From Ignavibacteriales bacterium (GTDB lineage Bacteria > Bacteroidota > Ignavibacteria > Ignavibacteriales > Ignavibacteriaceae), in the NCBI GenBank assembly GCA_016709155.1, contig JADJEI010000001.1, forward strand, positions 1,736,001 to 1,800,000: a stretch of 64,000 nt of DNA, in the 5' to 3' direction. Shown one piece after another: positions 26,108-35,090 of this stretch. A program made the position numbers and the translations under genes. Position 1 is the first letter of the stretch, and the number at the start of each line of letters is the position of its first letter. The notes below the pieces were generated by a model. It made no database searches, had not been told where the DNA came from, and worked only from the letters and a program-made list of their open reading frames with translations.

Positions 26108-26389
26108 TTTTTCACCAGACTATTTTTATACTTGAATAATAATTTTCAAATTAAACCGGGCTTAGCTTTTTAATTTTTTATAAATTAAATCAAGAATAAT
26201 GCCTAAAAGAAAAAGTGAAAAAACCCTTATTATTAAAGAAAAACGTAATTATTACTTTGGAAAAAAGGTAATTTTTTTCTGTGCTGTTAAAAAATAATGA
26301 GGAAGAGTGACTTTTAAGCGGGAAAAATTTTCAATAGTATGTGGATTAGATGAACAAGAAAGAATTTAATTGTGAATTTTAAATGTTGC

Positions 26390-26905
26390 TCAGTTAAAAA
26401 CATCTTCCCAATTAGCATGTGGTTTACCGAGCCAAACCCACACGATAAAATCCACAATTGCCGGCTCGCCGTCAAGCTCACGAAATCGTGTGTTAATTTG
26501 ACCGCGATGGTATGTGCTATGAGAAGCTACTTGCAGCATGGTTTCTTCCAATGTTGCAGGCACAACTTTTTTACCAATTCTTCTTTCCATAAACTTTGAC
26601 CAGGGAATTTCGATTATCTTCTCACCGGCTTTTTCTGAAGAGAGAAACAAATTCATTTTTTCTTGATATTTCCTCCCCCATAGAGCTATTGATTTTAGAT
26701 TTGTAAACTCTTCCGGCTTAGGAATTTTAGGTGGGTGTTCATCACAAAGAAAAAAATATGCATATTGAACCTGATGAAGATGATAAATAAGTTTTTTGAT
26801 GCGCTCATCATTTTCGGCTGCAGGCAAGCTTAAAACTTTTTTCCAGACTTCTGCATCAGCCCACATCATATGTTTAAATAAACTTTTCAATTGCACCGAT
26901 AGCAT
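26390..26905 (-). CDS. DinB-family protein
   Basis: A 171-residue four-helix DinB/YfiT-like protein. The metal-binding His triad is visible: YHLHQVQYAYFF near residue 42 and HSTYHRGQINTRFRELDGEP near 128-147 (two His). These bind a divalent metal, and members act as thiol-dependent hydrolases or transferases. It has no signal peptide. It is separated from the next gene by 10 nt on the same strand, so it is probably co-transcribed with the Rof-like and YdeI-like genes. Confidence 0.85.
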   Translation of the reverse strand: MLSVQLKSLFKHMMWADAEVWKKVLSLPAAENDERIKKLIYHLHQVQYAYFFLCDEHPPKIPKPEEFTNLKSIALWGRKYQEKMNLFLSSEKAGEKIIEIPWSKFMERRIGKKVVPATLEETMLQVASHSTYHRGQINTRFRELDGEPAIVDFIVWVWLGKPHANWEDVFN

Positions 26906-26915
26906 AATAACCCTT

Positions 26916-27161
26916 TCAGCAGCTTTTATTAAAAATTATATTATCCATCTCCAAAAGATTATCAAGCCTAATTGTCAATCCAAAATCAGTTTTGAGATAT
27001 TCGGTTTTATCTTTTGAGTAAACATCAGTAATAACACACTCGTTCATTTCAATTTCGTTTTTTTCGTTAAAGTATATAAGCCTGATTTTTTGCTTTCTTA
27101 CTGCGCGAAGTTCTAACTCATCATGAAGTCCGCAATCAATGGGTACATATTCTTTATTCAT
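26916..27161 (-). CDS. rof: Rof-like Rho-binding antiterminator
   Basis: An 81-residue protein that aligns by eye with E. coli Rof (YaeO): an opening YVPIDCGLHDELEL matches Y-PI-C--D-LEL, followed by KQKIRLIYF, then KTEYLKTDFG and IRLDNLLEMDNI, matching the EYL and RLDKI segments. Rof folds as a small SH3/Sm-like barrel, binds the RNA-binding surface of Rho and inhibits termination. If the homology holds, this is a stress-modulated Rho inhibitor. It lies in an operon with DinB-like and YdeI-like genes, with gaps of 10 and 16 nt. Assignment is from memory of the family. Confidence 0.7.
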   Translation of the reverse strand: MNKEYVPIDCGLHDELELRAVRKQKIRLIYFNEKNEIEMNECVITDVYSKDKTEYLKTDFGLTIRLDNLLEMDNIIFNKSC

Positions 27162-27177
27162 TAAATTGTGTACTTTA

Positions 27178-27789
27178 TCATTTCATATATTTCCAGTTGC
27201 GAGATTTGCCTTCAGTCATCCACTCAATCGCTGTTTCCATTCTACGATTTTTTGTTTCATCCGTTTTTGCTTCTGTAACCCATTCTATATATTCTCTTTT
27301 GTGTGATGGACTAAAGTTCTCAAACGTTGTAAATGCTTTTTTGTTTTTCATTAGTTGTTTTAAAAAGTAATCTGGAACAACAATTTCCTTTTTAGCCGTT
27401 ATAATTTTTCTTGGCGGAAGTTTAATTCCTTTTTCATTTAATATGATTGCGTCTGTAATGTGAGCAATAATCTTTTTATCTGATGGAAGATCTTTTATTG
27501 AGGTGATTTTACCATAATGCCCCATTGCAGATTCTGATTTTGCATTTGCAATTAAAGTTTTATCTTTCATCAGCGCAGCCTTCCAAAATCCAAAAGAGCA
27601 ATGCTGCTTAAAAGCTGCCATATCGCACAGTGGTCCTTTGTACTCAAAGTGCGGGAATCCCCATTTGATGGTTTCTTCAACATCAGGGCAAGCTTTGTGC
27701 AAGAGTTCCCTGATGTGAATTAAAATCGGTTTTGCAAATTCAGCAGACCTGGATATGTATAAATCTATTCGCGGGTCTTTATTTAATAT
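27178..27789 (-). CDS. YdeI/OmpD-associated-family protein with an unclear start codon
   Basis: From TTG at 27702 the protein has 174 residues: ACPDVEETIKWGFPHFEYKG opens it, with a C-terminal block around FENFSPSHKREYIEWVTEA, a YdeI-type end. Homology-like sequence runs further upstream in the same frame: PRIDLYISRSAEFAKPILIH. This is the expected N-terminus of DUF1801/YdeI proteins and is bounded by an in-frame stop near 27810. The only start candidate there is ATA at 27787-27789, preceded eight nt upstream by AAAGGA. So either ATA replaces ATG or there is a small error; the coordinates given use ATA. It may be the promoter-proximal gene of the DinB-Rof-YdeI group. Confidence 0.65.
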   Translation of the reverse strand: MLNKDPRIDLYISRSAEFAKPILIHIRELLHKACPDVEETIKWGFPHFEYKGPLCDMAAFKQHCSFGFWKAALMKDKTLIANAKSESAMGHYGKITSIKDLPSDKKIIAHITDAIILNEKGIKLPPRKIITAKKEIVVPDYFLKQLMKNKKAFTTFENFSPSHKREYIEWVTEAKTDETKNRRMETAIEWMTEGKSRNWKYMK

Positions 27790-27986
27790 TTGTTTTTCCT
27801 TTAAACTTTCTTTTTATAAAATCTATTTATAAAGAAGTTCATTCAAAAATAAAAACCGATACAAAAATAATTTCATATCGGCTTAATGAAAATTATTAAC
27901 CACCTGTCTAACGCAAAAGTAACCTTTAGCCCATTCCGTCCGTTAGCAATCGGACAGCATTACAACGTAGAAAGGCGACTTAATCA

Positions 27987-28760
27987 TTACTTTTTTATAT
28001 AGCTCAAATCCGGTCTGATGTAACCATATTTTTGTTCAAGATTTATTAGAAGAGGTGTAAACTTATTCCACAACACTTCTTCGTCCTTGCCTGTAATTTC
28101 GTTGTTTGACTTTAATGTTTGGTAGAAATCAATAGCGCTTTTTGCATACTCCGTTAATACAAGCAGATTATTATCCTCTCCCAATTCCATTGTCCAAACG
28201 CTGTATCCAGTGTTGATATTTTTATCCTCGTAAAGTTTTTTCCATTCCTTAAGCACATCCATCATCTCGTTTCGCTTATCAGCTTTGTAATGAAAAAATA
28301 TCCAGTGTATAAAACTTTGTTCATCTTGCTTTATGCGTGGTTCTTTCGGAACATAAGAAAGATCGGCTGACCACTTAATAACAAACTCGCGATAAGTTTC
28401 AATAGTCTTAGTATTTTCAGTCATAAACGCTGACCATTTATCCTCGCCTAACTTTTCGAGAGCCGAATTAAACTTTGCGGGAAAGCCATCTATTTCGGCA
28501 TAACCTGATATTGGAATTAGATAATAATAGGTAAAATCCTCCGTTTGAGATGCATGAATCATATCAATGTCTAATTCTGCTTTATGCATCATCTCAACCC
28601 ATTCAACAGAAGTTGCTTCATACTGATTTATCATTTCAGCTTTTGCAGTCTCTTGGTGGACAAGATATAATTGATCTTTAGGGGCTTCTTGTGCAAGTAA
28701 GAATTGAGAACATAGTATAACGACTCCGGCAAGAAACATCGAAAACTTTTGGTAAAACAT
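27987..28760 (-). CDS. Secreted protein of unknown function
   Basis: A 257-residue protein with a signal peptide (MFYQKFSMFLAGVVILCSQF, cleavage after LAQ near 24). The mature part is charged and mixed alpha/beta. It shows two similar halves, with VHQETAKAEMINQYEATSVE in the first and SFIHWIFFHYKADKRNEMMD in the second, recalling tandem ferredoxin-like (dabb/NIPSNAP-type) domains. That fold guess is only an impression. The stop is followed by about 280 nt without a gene before the YdeI-like gene. Confidence 0.65.
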   Translation of the reverse strand: MFYQKFSMFLAGVVILCSQFLLAQEAPKDQLYLVHQETAKAEMINQYEATSVEWVEMMHKAELDIDMIHASQTEDFTYYYLIPISGYAEIDGFPAKFNSALEKLGEDKWSAFMTENTKTIETYREFVIKWSADLSYVPKEPRIKQDEQSFIHWIFFHYKADKRNEMMDVLKEWKKLYEDKNINTGYSVWTMELGEDNNLLVLTEYAKSAIDFYQTLKSNNEITGKDEEVLWNKFTPLLINLEQKYGYIRPDLSYIKK

Positions 28761-28944
28761 AATAGTGCCTTTTGAAATTGTTGAAAGTTAAAATTTATTA
28801 GCATCCACTCTGGTTACGGCTGGAAATGTTTATTAGGATGTGACCTGAAAATATGAATGTAAATTATGAGTTGCAAGAAGAATTCTGATATAGATTAAAA
28901 TTGTTTTAGCAATGAATTTAATAGACACTCTATTTTTTGGTTGA

Positions 28945-29234
28945 AAAAGCCCCCCCCTTTTTTCATTTTTTTTTTCCCCCACTCTTCTTGCGGGGTGTGT
29001 CCCCCCGCAAATTTCTTTTTTTTTTTTTTTTTTTTTTAGTGTCGCAAAAAAATTTTTTTGAAAAAAATTTTTACCAAGTTTTTTTAAATATTTAAAAAAA
29101 CCCGGGGGAGAAAAAAACCCCCCCAAAAAAAAAAAAAAAAAACCTCCCCCGGGGGGGGGGAAGTTTTTTTTTGCTCCGAAAAATTTTTTTTTTTTCCCCC
29201 TTTGGTGGGCAGAAAAAACGCCCGCCGGGGGGGG
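28945..29234. other. Homopolymer-rich stretch, probable assembly artefact
   Basis: The sequence changes abruptly to runs such as CCCCCCC, a run of about 23 T (29018-29038), 18 A and GGGGGGGGGG, with almost no ordinary sequence for about 290 nt. Normal AT-rich sequence resumes at about 29235. No biological element I know looks like this; a low-quality join of reads is more likely. The rest of the 504-nt gap (28761-29264) holds no gene. Confidence 0.7.
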
Positions 29235-29264
29235 TGTTTAATTTATAATTATTTTGTCTATCAT

Positions 29265-29909
29265 TTATTCCCGGTATTTATCAATCCAGTAACCCCAAAT
29301 GATTATTAACCATTGAGCATTTCCGACTATTCCTATTGCTTCAATTGAAGGGGGTGGTGGTCCAACAATATTTGAAACATACATCGCAACTAAGAATATA
29401 ATTAATCCGATTAACGAATAAGTGCCAATTTTATTTTTAGCCTTAGTTGCTTTGTAGTAAAAGTAAACTCCCAAACTAAAAATCAGTCCTTCTAAAATTA
29501 TTGTTGCAGGCAAGCTATTCCATAATCCAAATCCAACTTTTATGCTTTCACCTGGAAAGATCGGCAAATCAGGAATGTGCACGAATAGATCAAGAACCCA
29601 GTGACTTAGCACAAGCAGACCAAGAATTATAGCTGTCTTAATTTTCTTTTTAAAAAGAAAATAAACAAAGCCAAACAGAATAGCCCAAACAATAACTCCA
29701 AATAAACTGTGTGTAAATGGGTAGTAGGTAAAATCTAATGGAGTAACAACAGTAGCGCCAGGATTTATTTCGGCTTTCTCAATTCCAAGTAAAATGAGTA
29801 TTGGCCAGATAAGATCAATCCATTGCGCCGCCATAAAACAAGTTCCAAGTGATGCAGACTTTTCAAGTTTTTTACCTGCAAAGCCGGCACCAAAATGTCC
29901 AATAAACAT
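29265..29909 (-). CDS. YdjM/LexA-regulated-type membrane metal-dependent hydrolase-like protein
   Basis: A 214-residue protein with about six hydrophobic segments. Conserved polar residues are seen at H4 (MFIGHFGAGFAG), then AQWIDLIWPILI, PFTHSLFGVIVW and SHWVLDLFVHIPD. The THS and SHWxLD motifs are characteristic of the YdjM-like inner-membrane metal-dependent hydrolase family. A family substrate is unknown to me. The gene begins with ATG at 29909; a poorly conserved C-terminal hydrophobic region contains PPPPS. Confidence 0.75.
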   Translation of the reverse strand: MFIGHFGAGFAGKKLEKSASLGTCFMAAQWIDLIWPILILLGIEKAEINPGATVVTPLDFTYYPFTHSLFGVIVWAILFGFVYFLFKKKIKTAIILGLLVLSHWVLDLFVHIPDLPIFPGESIKVGFGLWNSLPATIILEGLIFSLGVYFYYKATKAKNKIGTYSLIGLIIFLVAMYVSNIVGPPPPSIEAIGIVGNAQWLIIIWGYWIDKYRE

Positions 29910-29958
29910 ATATGCCTCTAAATTTTATTTTCATGTAAATTATAAAATGGTGATTTCA

Positions 29959-30342
29959 TCAATTGATTATTTCAACAAGTGCCCATTTTAATTTGTCATT
30001 GTAGAAAGGGTCATTATTGATGAACGCTTCATAATTAAAAATTGCCAGAAAAGTAAAATTATCTTTATCATACTTTTCAGGTAGATTATGAAAGAGCCAT
30101 GGACCTTTGACAATATTTGTACAAAGTTTAAAAGATTGATACTCAAGTTGTTTGTAAGTACTCGCAGTCAATTTAGAAGTGAAGGAAATATCGTAATGAC
30201 GATCATCTTCGTAGCGTGATAATTTTGATAAAGATTTTTTATCAACAGAAATATTTGGAATAATATTATCAACAATTTTTTTTGCGATTGATTTTTTATC
30301 TGCATTGATGATTAGTCGAATGTGTGCGTCTTTAGTAATCAT
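29959..30342 (-). CDS. Protein of unknown function
   Basis: A 127-residue soluble protein without signal peptide or membrane helix. It starts ITKDAHIRLIINADKKSIAK and includes SRYEDDRHYDISFTSKL. It ends with NDPFYNDKLKWALVEI. The pattern is alpha/beta, perhaps a small stress or toxin-antitoxin-like protein, but I have no family. It has its own ATG with an upstream A-rich leader. Confidence 0.6.
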   Translation of the reverse strand: MITKDAHIRLIINADKKSIAKKIVDNIIPNISVDKKSLSKLSRYEDDRHYDISFTSKLTASTYKQLEYQSFKLCTNIVKGPWLFHNLPEKYDKDNFTFLAIFNYEAFINNDPFYNDKLKWALVEIIN

Positions 30343-30527
30343 TTAATGCCTGTTAAATTTGTGTTTTCGATGTCATCAAACATAATTATTTGGGTTTCAT
30401 TTAACAACAAAACTAAAAAAATTGCTTTAGAGTTCGGTAAAGATTATATTTCTCTTCCAAAAAGAGACTAATTGAACAAATCAAAAAATAAAATTCCAGT
30501 TGTAATAATTTCAAAATTTAAAGTGCA

Positions 30528-30553
30528 AGCCGCTCATTGAGTGGCTATTTTTT
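30528..30553 (+). terminator. Leader terminator (attenuator-like) upstream of carA
   Basis: AGCCGCT pairs with AGTGGCT (one G.U) around CATTG, followed by ATTTTTTTA. No plus-strand gene lies within 5 kb upstream, so this hairpin sits in the carA leader and ends 23 nt before the ATG. It would end transcription before carA unless an alternative fold prevents it. Confidence 0.65.
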
Positions 30554-30576
30554 TATCTGAAAACGCTTGATGAATT

Positions 30577-31653
30577 ATGAATAAACAAAACACAAAAGCC
30601 AAACTTATTCTTGAAGATGGAACTGAATTTACCGGTTACAGTTTTGGATTTGAAGGAAACACAAACGGAGAAGTTGTGTTTAACACCGGAATGGTCGGCT
30701 ATCCTGAAACTATGACTGATCCTTCTTATCGCGGACAAATTTTAGTTTGCACTTATCCGCTTATTGGTAATTATGGAATTCCATCTAAAGAAAAAGAAGA
30801 TGGATTATTTAAAAATTTTGAATCAGATAATATTCATTGCCGTGCATTGATAGTTTCAGATTACTCATTTGATTATTCACATTGGAGTGCCGAACGTTCT
30901 TTATCAGACTGGATGATCGAAGAAAAAATTCCCGGTATTTATGGAATTGATACAAGAATGTTAACAAGAAAACTTCGAGATAAAGGAACAATGCTTGGAA
31001 AGATTATAATTGATGAAAAAGCAAATATTGCTTTTCAAGATCCAAACAAAACAAATCTTGTTGGCGAAGTAAGCGTTAAAGAAGTTGTTGAATACAAAGC
31101 CGGCAAACAAAAAATAATTCTTGTGGATTGTGGAACAAAGAATAATATAATTCGTGCTTTTCTTGGAAGAGATATTACAGTTATCCGAGTGCCATACAAT
31201 TATGATTTTACAAAGATAGAAGCAAACGGAATTGTAATTTCAAATGGTCCGGGCGATCCAAAGCTAAATACAAAAACTATTGAGCATGCTAAGATTGCAA
31301 TGCAGTCTAACAAACCAATTCTCGGAATTTGTCTTGGCTCCCAAATTCTTGCTCTTGCGGCAGGAGCTGATACATACAAATTAAAATATGGTCATCGCGG
31401 GCACAACCAGCCTTGCAATGAACTTGGAACTAAACGCTGTTACATAACTTCGCAAAATCATGGTTATGCTGTTGATTCAAAAACTTTAGCGCAGGATTGG
31501 CGTGAATGGTTTGTTAATGATAACGACGGAACTAACGAAGGAATAATTCATATATCAAAACCATTTTTTGCTTCACAGTTTCATCCGGAAGCTTCTCCCG
31601 GACCAGACGACAGCGAATTTATTTTTGATATGTTTGTTAGAGCACTTAAGTAA
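30577..31653 (+). CDS. carA: Carbamoyl phosphate synthase, small (glutaminase) subunit
   Basis: A 358-residue CarA. The N-terminal domain has GYSFGFEGNTNGEVVFNTGM near residue 21. The C-terminal class I glutamine amidotransferase domain shows ISNGPGDP near 225, the nucleophile ILGICLGSQILALAAG near 248, the motif YGHRGHNQP near 272, and the catalytic His-Glu in SQFHPEASPGP near 336. It releases ammonia from glutamine and passes it to CarB for arginine and pyrimidine synthesis. carB follows 110 nt later, after two REP-like palindromes. A leader hairpin precedes it. Confidence 0.97.
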   Translation: MNKQNTKAKLILEDGTEFTGYSFGFEGNTNGEVVFNTGMVGYPETMTDPSYRGQILVCTYPLIGNYGIPSKEKEDGLFKNFESDNIHCRALIVSDYSFDYSHWSAERSLSDWMIEEKIPGIYGIDTRMLTRKLRDKGTMLGKIIIDEKANIAFQDPNKTNLVGEVSVKEVVEYKAGKQKIILVDCGTKNNIIRAFLGRDITVIRVPYNYDFTKIEANGIVISNGPGDPKLNTKTIEHAKIAMQSNKPILGICLGSQILALAAGADTYKLKYGHRGHNQPCNELGTKRCYITSQNHGYAVDSKTLAQDWREWFVNDNDGTNEGIIHISKPFFASQFHPEASPGPDDSEFIFDMFVRALK

Positions 31654-31662
31654 AAAGCCAAA

Positions 31663-31743
31663 GTCATCCTGAGCGAAGTCGAAGGATGAGAGTATGAATA
31701 AAAGATTTTAATATGGTCACACTTCGACTTCGCTCAGTGTGAC
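31663..31743. repeat. Pair of REP-like palindromes between carA and carB
   Basis: GTCATCCTGAGCGAAGTCGA (start of 31663-31689) and GTCACACTTCGACTTCGCTC (start of 31716-31743) are facing palindromic copies, about 26 nt apart, of an element I recall as abundant in Bacteroidota. The two copies can also pair with each other, giving a long hairpin in the carAB mRNA. Confidence 0.8.
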
Positions 31744-31763
31744 AGAAATACTGAATTCAGATT

Positions 31764-34700
31764 ATGATAAAAAAAGGTAAACCAAAAAAAGTTTTAATTC
31801 TTGGCAGTGGTGCTTTGCAAATTGGACAGGCCGGTGAGTTTGATTACTCCGGCTCGCAAGCAATTAAAGCGCTTAAAGAGGATGGAATTACAACTGTACT
31901 TGTAAATCCAAACATCGCAACGATTCAAACATCAGAAAATTTTGCAGATAAAGTTTATTTCGTTCCAATTAAAACTGAGTTTGTTGAAAAAATAATCCTT
32001 AAAGAACAACCTGATTCAATTCTACTTCAGTTCGGTGGACAAACGGCATTAAATGTTGGAGTTGATTTATATGATAAAGGAATCTTAGAAAAGTTTAACA
32101 TAAAAGTTCTCGGTACTCCAGTTGATACAATTAAAGATACTGAAGACAGATTATTGTTTGGTGATCGTGTTGCAGAAGTTGGATTAAAGGTTGCACGAAG
32201 CAAAACTGCCGCTTCAGTGAATGAAGCTGTAAAAGCTGCGGAAGAAATTAATTTTCCTGTTATGGTTCGCATTGCTTATGCACTTGGTGGATTAGGATCC
32301 GGAATTGTAAACAACAAAGAGGAGTTGATTGAAAAAGCAAAGCGAGCATTTTCATTTACAAACCAAATTTTAATTGAGGAATCACTTTACGGCTGGAAAG
32401 AAGTTGAGTATGAAATTGTCCGCGATAATTATGATAACTGTATTACAATCTGTTCAATGGAGAATATTGACCCGATGGGAATACATACAGGCGACAGCGT
32501 TGTAATTGCGCCGGTTCAAACATTATCCGCAAAAGAAAATTTTAAGCTTCGTTCAATAGGAATAAAACTGATTCGTCATCTCGGAATTATCGGCGAATGC
32601 AACATTCAATATGCACTTGATCCAAATTCTGAAGATTATAGAATTATTGAAGTGAACGCTCGATTGAGTAGAAGTTCCGCGCTTGCATCCAAAGCTACTG
32701 GTTACCCGCTTGCATTTATCGCAACAAAACTTGCACTTGGTTATGCGCTTAACGAAGTAGTAAATGCAATCACACAAGAAACCTCAGCCAACTTTGAGCC
32801 TGCACTTGATTATGTTGCATTAAAATTTCCTCGTTGGGATTTGCAAAAGTTTCAGCAAGTCAGTACCAAGCTTGGCTCCGAGATGAAATCCGTTGGAGAA
32901 GTTATGTCTCTGGGTAGAAGCTTTGAAGAAGTTTTACAAAAAGCAATTCGTATGCTTGATGTTGGAATGCTTGGATTTGTTGGCAACGAAATGAACTTTA
33001 CGAATCTTGATAAAGAATTATCTGAACCAACCGATAAAAGAATTTTTGCAATTGCAGATGCACTTAAGCAAGGTTATTCTGTTGACAAGATTCACAATCT
33101 TACAAAAATTACAAAATGGTTTTTGTATAAGATGAAAAATATTGTTGAGAATGAGCGAGTAATTAAAAACCTTCGAGATTTCAAAAACCTTGATGGCTTG
33201 AATGTAGAACTAATGAGACAAGCAAAGCAAAATGGTTTTTCTGATTTACAAATTGCAAATCTTACCAATACAAAAGAACTTGATGTCCGTGAGTATCGTA
33301 AATCATTAAATGTAATTCCCGTTGTAAAACAGATTGATACAATGGCAGCAGAGTTTCCTGCACAAACAAATTATTTATACTTAACTTATCACGGAGTTGA
33401 AGATGATATTTCACTCGGTGAGAAAGATCAAATAATTGTTTTGGGCAGTGGTCCTTATCGCATTGGTTCATCGGTTGAGTTTGATTGGTGTTGTGTTAAT
33501 GCCGCCAATCAAGTAAACAAGAGCGGTTACAAATCAATAATGATAAACTGTAATCCGGAAACAGTAAGTACCGATTATGATATTTGTGATAAACTTTACT
33601 TCGAACAATTAACACTTGAGCGCGTGCTTGATATTTGCGACAAAGAAAATCCTGCGGGAGTAATTGTTTCGATGGGTGGACAGGTGCCGAACAATATTTC
33701 AATGAAACTTCATAAAGCGGGAATAAAAATAATTGGCACTTCTCCCGAACAAATTGATAACGCAGAAAGCCGTCACAAATTTTCCAAGATACTTGATTCC
33801 ATCGGTGTTGATCAACCGGAATGGCGCGAAGTTACTACACTTGATGATGCAAAACAGTTTTCGCAAAATGTTGGTTACCCTGTTTTGATAAGACCAAGCT
33901 ATGTACTTAGCGGTGCAGCAATGAGTATTGTTTTAACTGAAGATGAACTTGAGTTGTATTTGAAAAAAGCAACTGACCTCAACACTGAACATCCAGTTGT
34001 AATAAGCAAGTTTATAACTGATGCAAGAGAGATTGAAGTTGACGCTGTTGCAACTAATGGTGAACTTTTTTGCTATGCAATTGCAGAGCATGTTGAAAAT
34101 GCAGGTGTACATTCCGGTGATGCGACAATAGTTCTGCCTCCTCAGCGGACATATCTTGAAACAATGCGAAGAGTAAAAATGATTACACGTGAGATAGCAA
34201 AGGAATTGGAGATAACCGGTCCATTCAACATTCAGTTTATTGCAAAGGATAATGAAGTAAAAGTAATTGAATGCAATCTTCGCGCATCAAGGAGTTTTCC
34301 ATTTGTATCTAAAACTTTAAAAATAAATTTTGTAGAAATTGCTACAAGATTAATGCTTGGTGAAAAAGTTCCGCGTATTGATAAATCATCTTTCGATCTT
34401 GATTATGTCGGAGTTAAAGCATCACAGTTTTCTTTTACAAGATTAAAAGGCAGCGATCCTGTTACGGGAGTTGAAATGTCATCAACCGGTGAAGTAGCTT
34501 GTTTGGGTGATGATTTTAATGAAGCATTTTTAAAAAGCAGTCTGGCTATCGGGAGAAAAATTCCCCAAAAAGGTGTTTTGCTTTCTACAGGCACACCAAA
34601 AAATAAAGCAGAGCTTATTGATGAATTAAAAATTCTCCAAAAGATGGGATTAAAATTTTACGGAACAAAAGGCACATCAGAGTTTTATAAAGAAAATGGC

Positions 34701-34973
34701 GGACTGGATGTTGAAGTTTTATATCGTCCGTTTGATAACCAGGAACCAAGCATATTAAGTTATATGGGCAATGGCGAAATTGATCTTGTGATTAACATTC
34801 CCAAAACTTCTGAAAAAGTTGAACTTGACAGTGATTATATCATTAGAAGAAAAGCTGTTGATCTTAATATTGCGTTGTTCACAAATGTTCAAATAGCAAA
34901 AAGATTTGTTAAAGCGCTTAAGAACTACAAGCCTTCAGAACTAAAAATGAAAAGCTGGGATGAGTATGAATGA
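31764..34973 (+). CDS. carB: Carbamoyl phosphate synthase, large subunit
   Basis: A 1069-residue CarB with duplicated ATP-grasp synthetase halves. The first half begins KKVLILGSGALQIGQAGEFD, and the second repeats it with QIIVLGSGPYRIGSSVEFDW near residue 553. ATP-grasp metal and ATP residues appear around EVEYEIVRDNYDNCITIC near 218 and EIEVDAVATNGELFCYA near 755. A methylglyoxal-synthase-like allosteric domain ends it (about 940-1069). It forms carbamoyl phosphate from bicarbonate, ammonia and two ATP, using a tunnel to CarA. Co-transcribed with carA. Confidence 0.97.
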   Translation: MIKKGKPKKVLILGSGALQIGQAGEFDYSGSQAIKALKEDGITTVLVNPNIATIQTSENFADKVYFVPIKTEFVEKIILKEQPDSILLQFGGQTALNVGVDLYDKGILEKFNIKVLGTPVDTIKDTEDRLLFGDRVAEVGLKVARSKTAASVNEAVKAAEEINFPVMVRIAYALGGLGSGIVNNKEELIEKAKRAFSFTNQILIEESLYGWKEVEYEIVRDNYDNCITICSMENIDPMGIHTGDSVVIAPVQTLSAKENFKLRSIGIKLIRHLGIIGECNIQYALDPNSEDYRIIEVNARLSRSSALASKATGYPLAFIATKLALGYALNEVVNAITQETSANFEPALDYVALKFPRWDLQKFQQVSTKLGSEMKSVGEVMSLGRSFEEVLQKAIRMLDVGMLGFVGNEMNFTNLDKELSEPTDKRIFAIADALKQGYSVDKIHNLTKITKWFLYKMKNIVENERVIKNLRDFKNLDGLNVELMRQAKQNGFSDLQIANLTNTKELDVREYRKSLNVIPVVKQIDTMAAEFPAQTNYLYLTYHGVEDDISLGEKDQIIVLGSGPYRIGSSVEFDWCCVNAANQVNKSGYKSIMINCNPETVSTDYDICDKLYFEQLTLERVLDICDKENPAGVIVSMGGQVPNNISMKLHKAGIKIIGTSPEQIDNAESRHKFSKILDSIGVDQPEWREVTTLDDAKQFSQNVGYPVLIRPSYVLSGAAMSIVLTEDELELYLKKATDLNTEHPVVISKFITDAREIEVDAVATNGELFCYAIAEHVENAGVHSGDATIVLPPQRTYLETMRRVKMITREIAKELEITGPFNIQFIAKDNEVKVIECNLRASRSFPFVSKTLKINFVEIATRLMLGEKVPRIDKSSFDLDYVGVKASQFSFTRLKGSDPVTGVEMSSTGEVACLGDDFNEAFLKSSLAIGRKIPQKGVLLSTGTPKNKAELIDELKILQKMGLKFYGTKGTSEFYKENGGLDVEVLYRPFDNQEPSILSYMGNGEIDLVINIPKTSEKVELDSDYIIRRKAVDLNIALFTNVQIAKRFVKALKNYKPSELKMKSWDEYE

Positions 34974-35090
34974 AATCTATTGGCTAACCAAATCGGGTAT
35001 TTTTTATCTAATGTTTATTTACTAATATTCCTGCGCTTATAATTGAGTTCCTTTTTCGATTTAAAATTAAAATCATACTTATTTCTTGTT

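Noticed and set aside
28833..29126. 97-codon minus-strand frame across the homopolymer stretch
   Set aside because: Its residues are a by-product of A/C/G/T runs (many Lys, Phe, Gly), not a protein.
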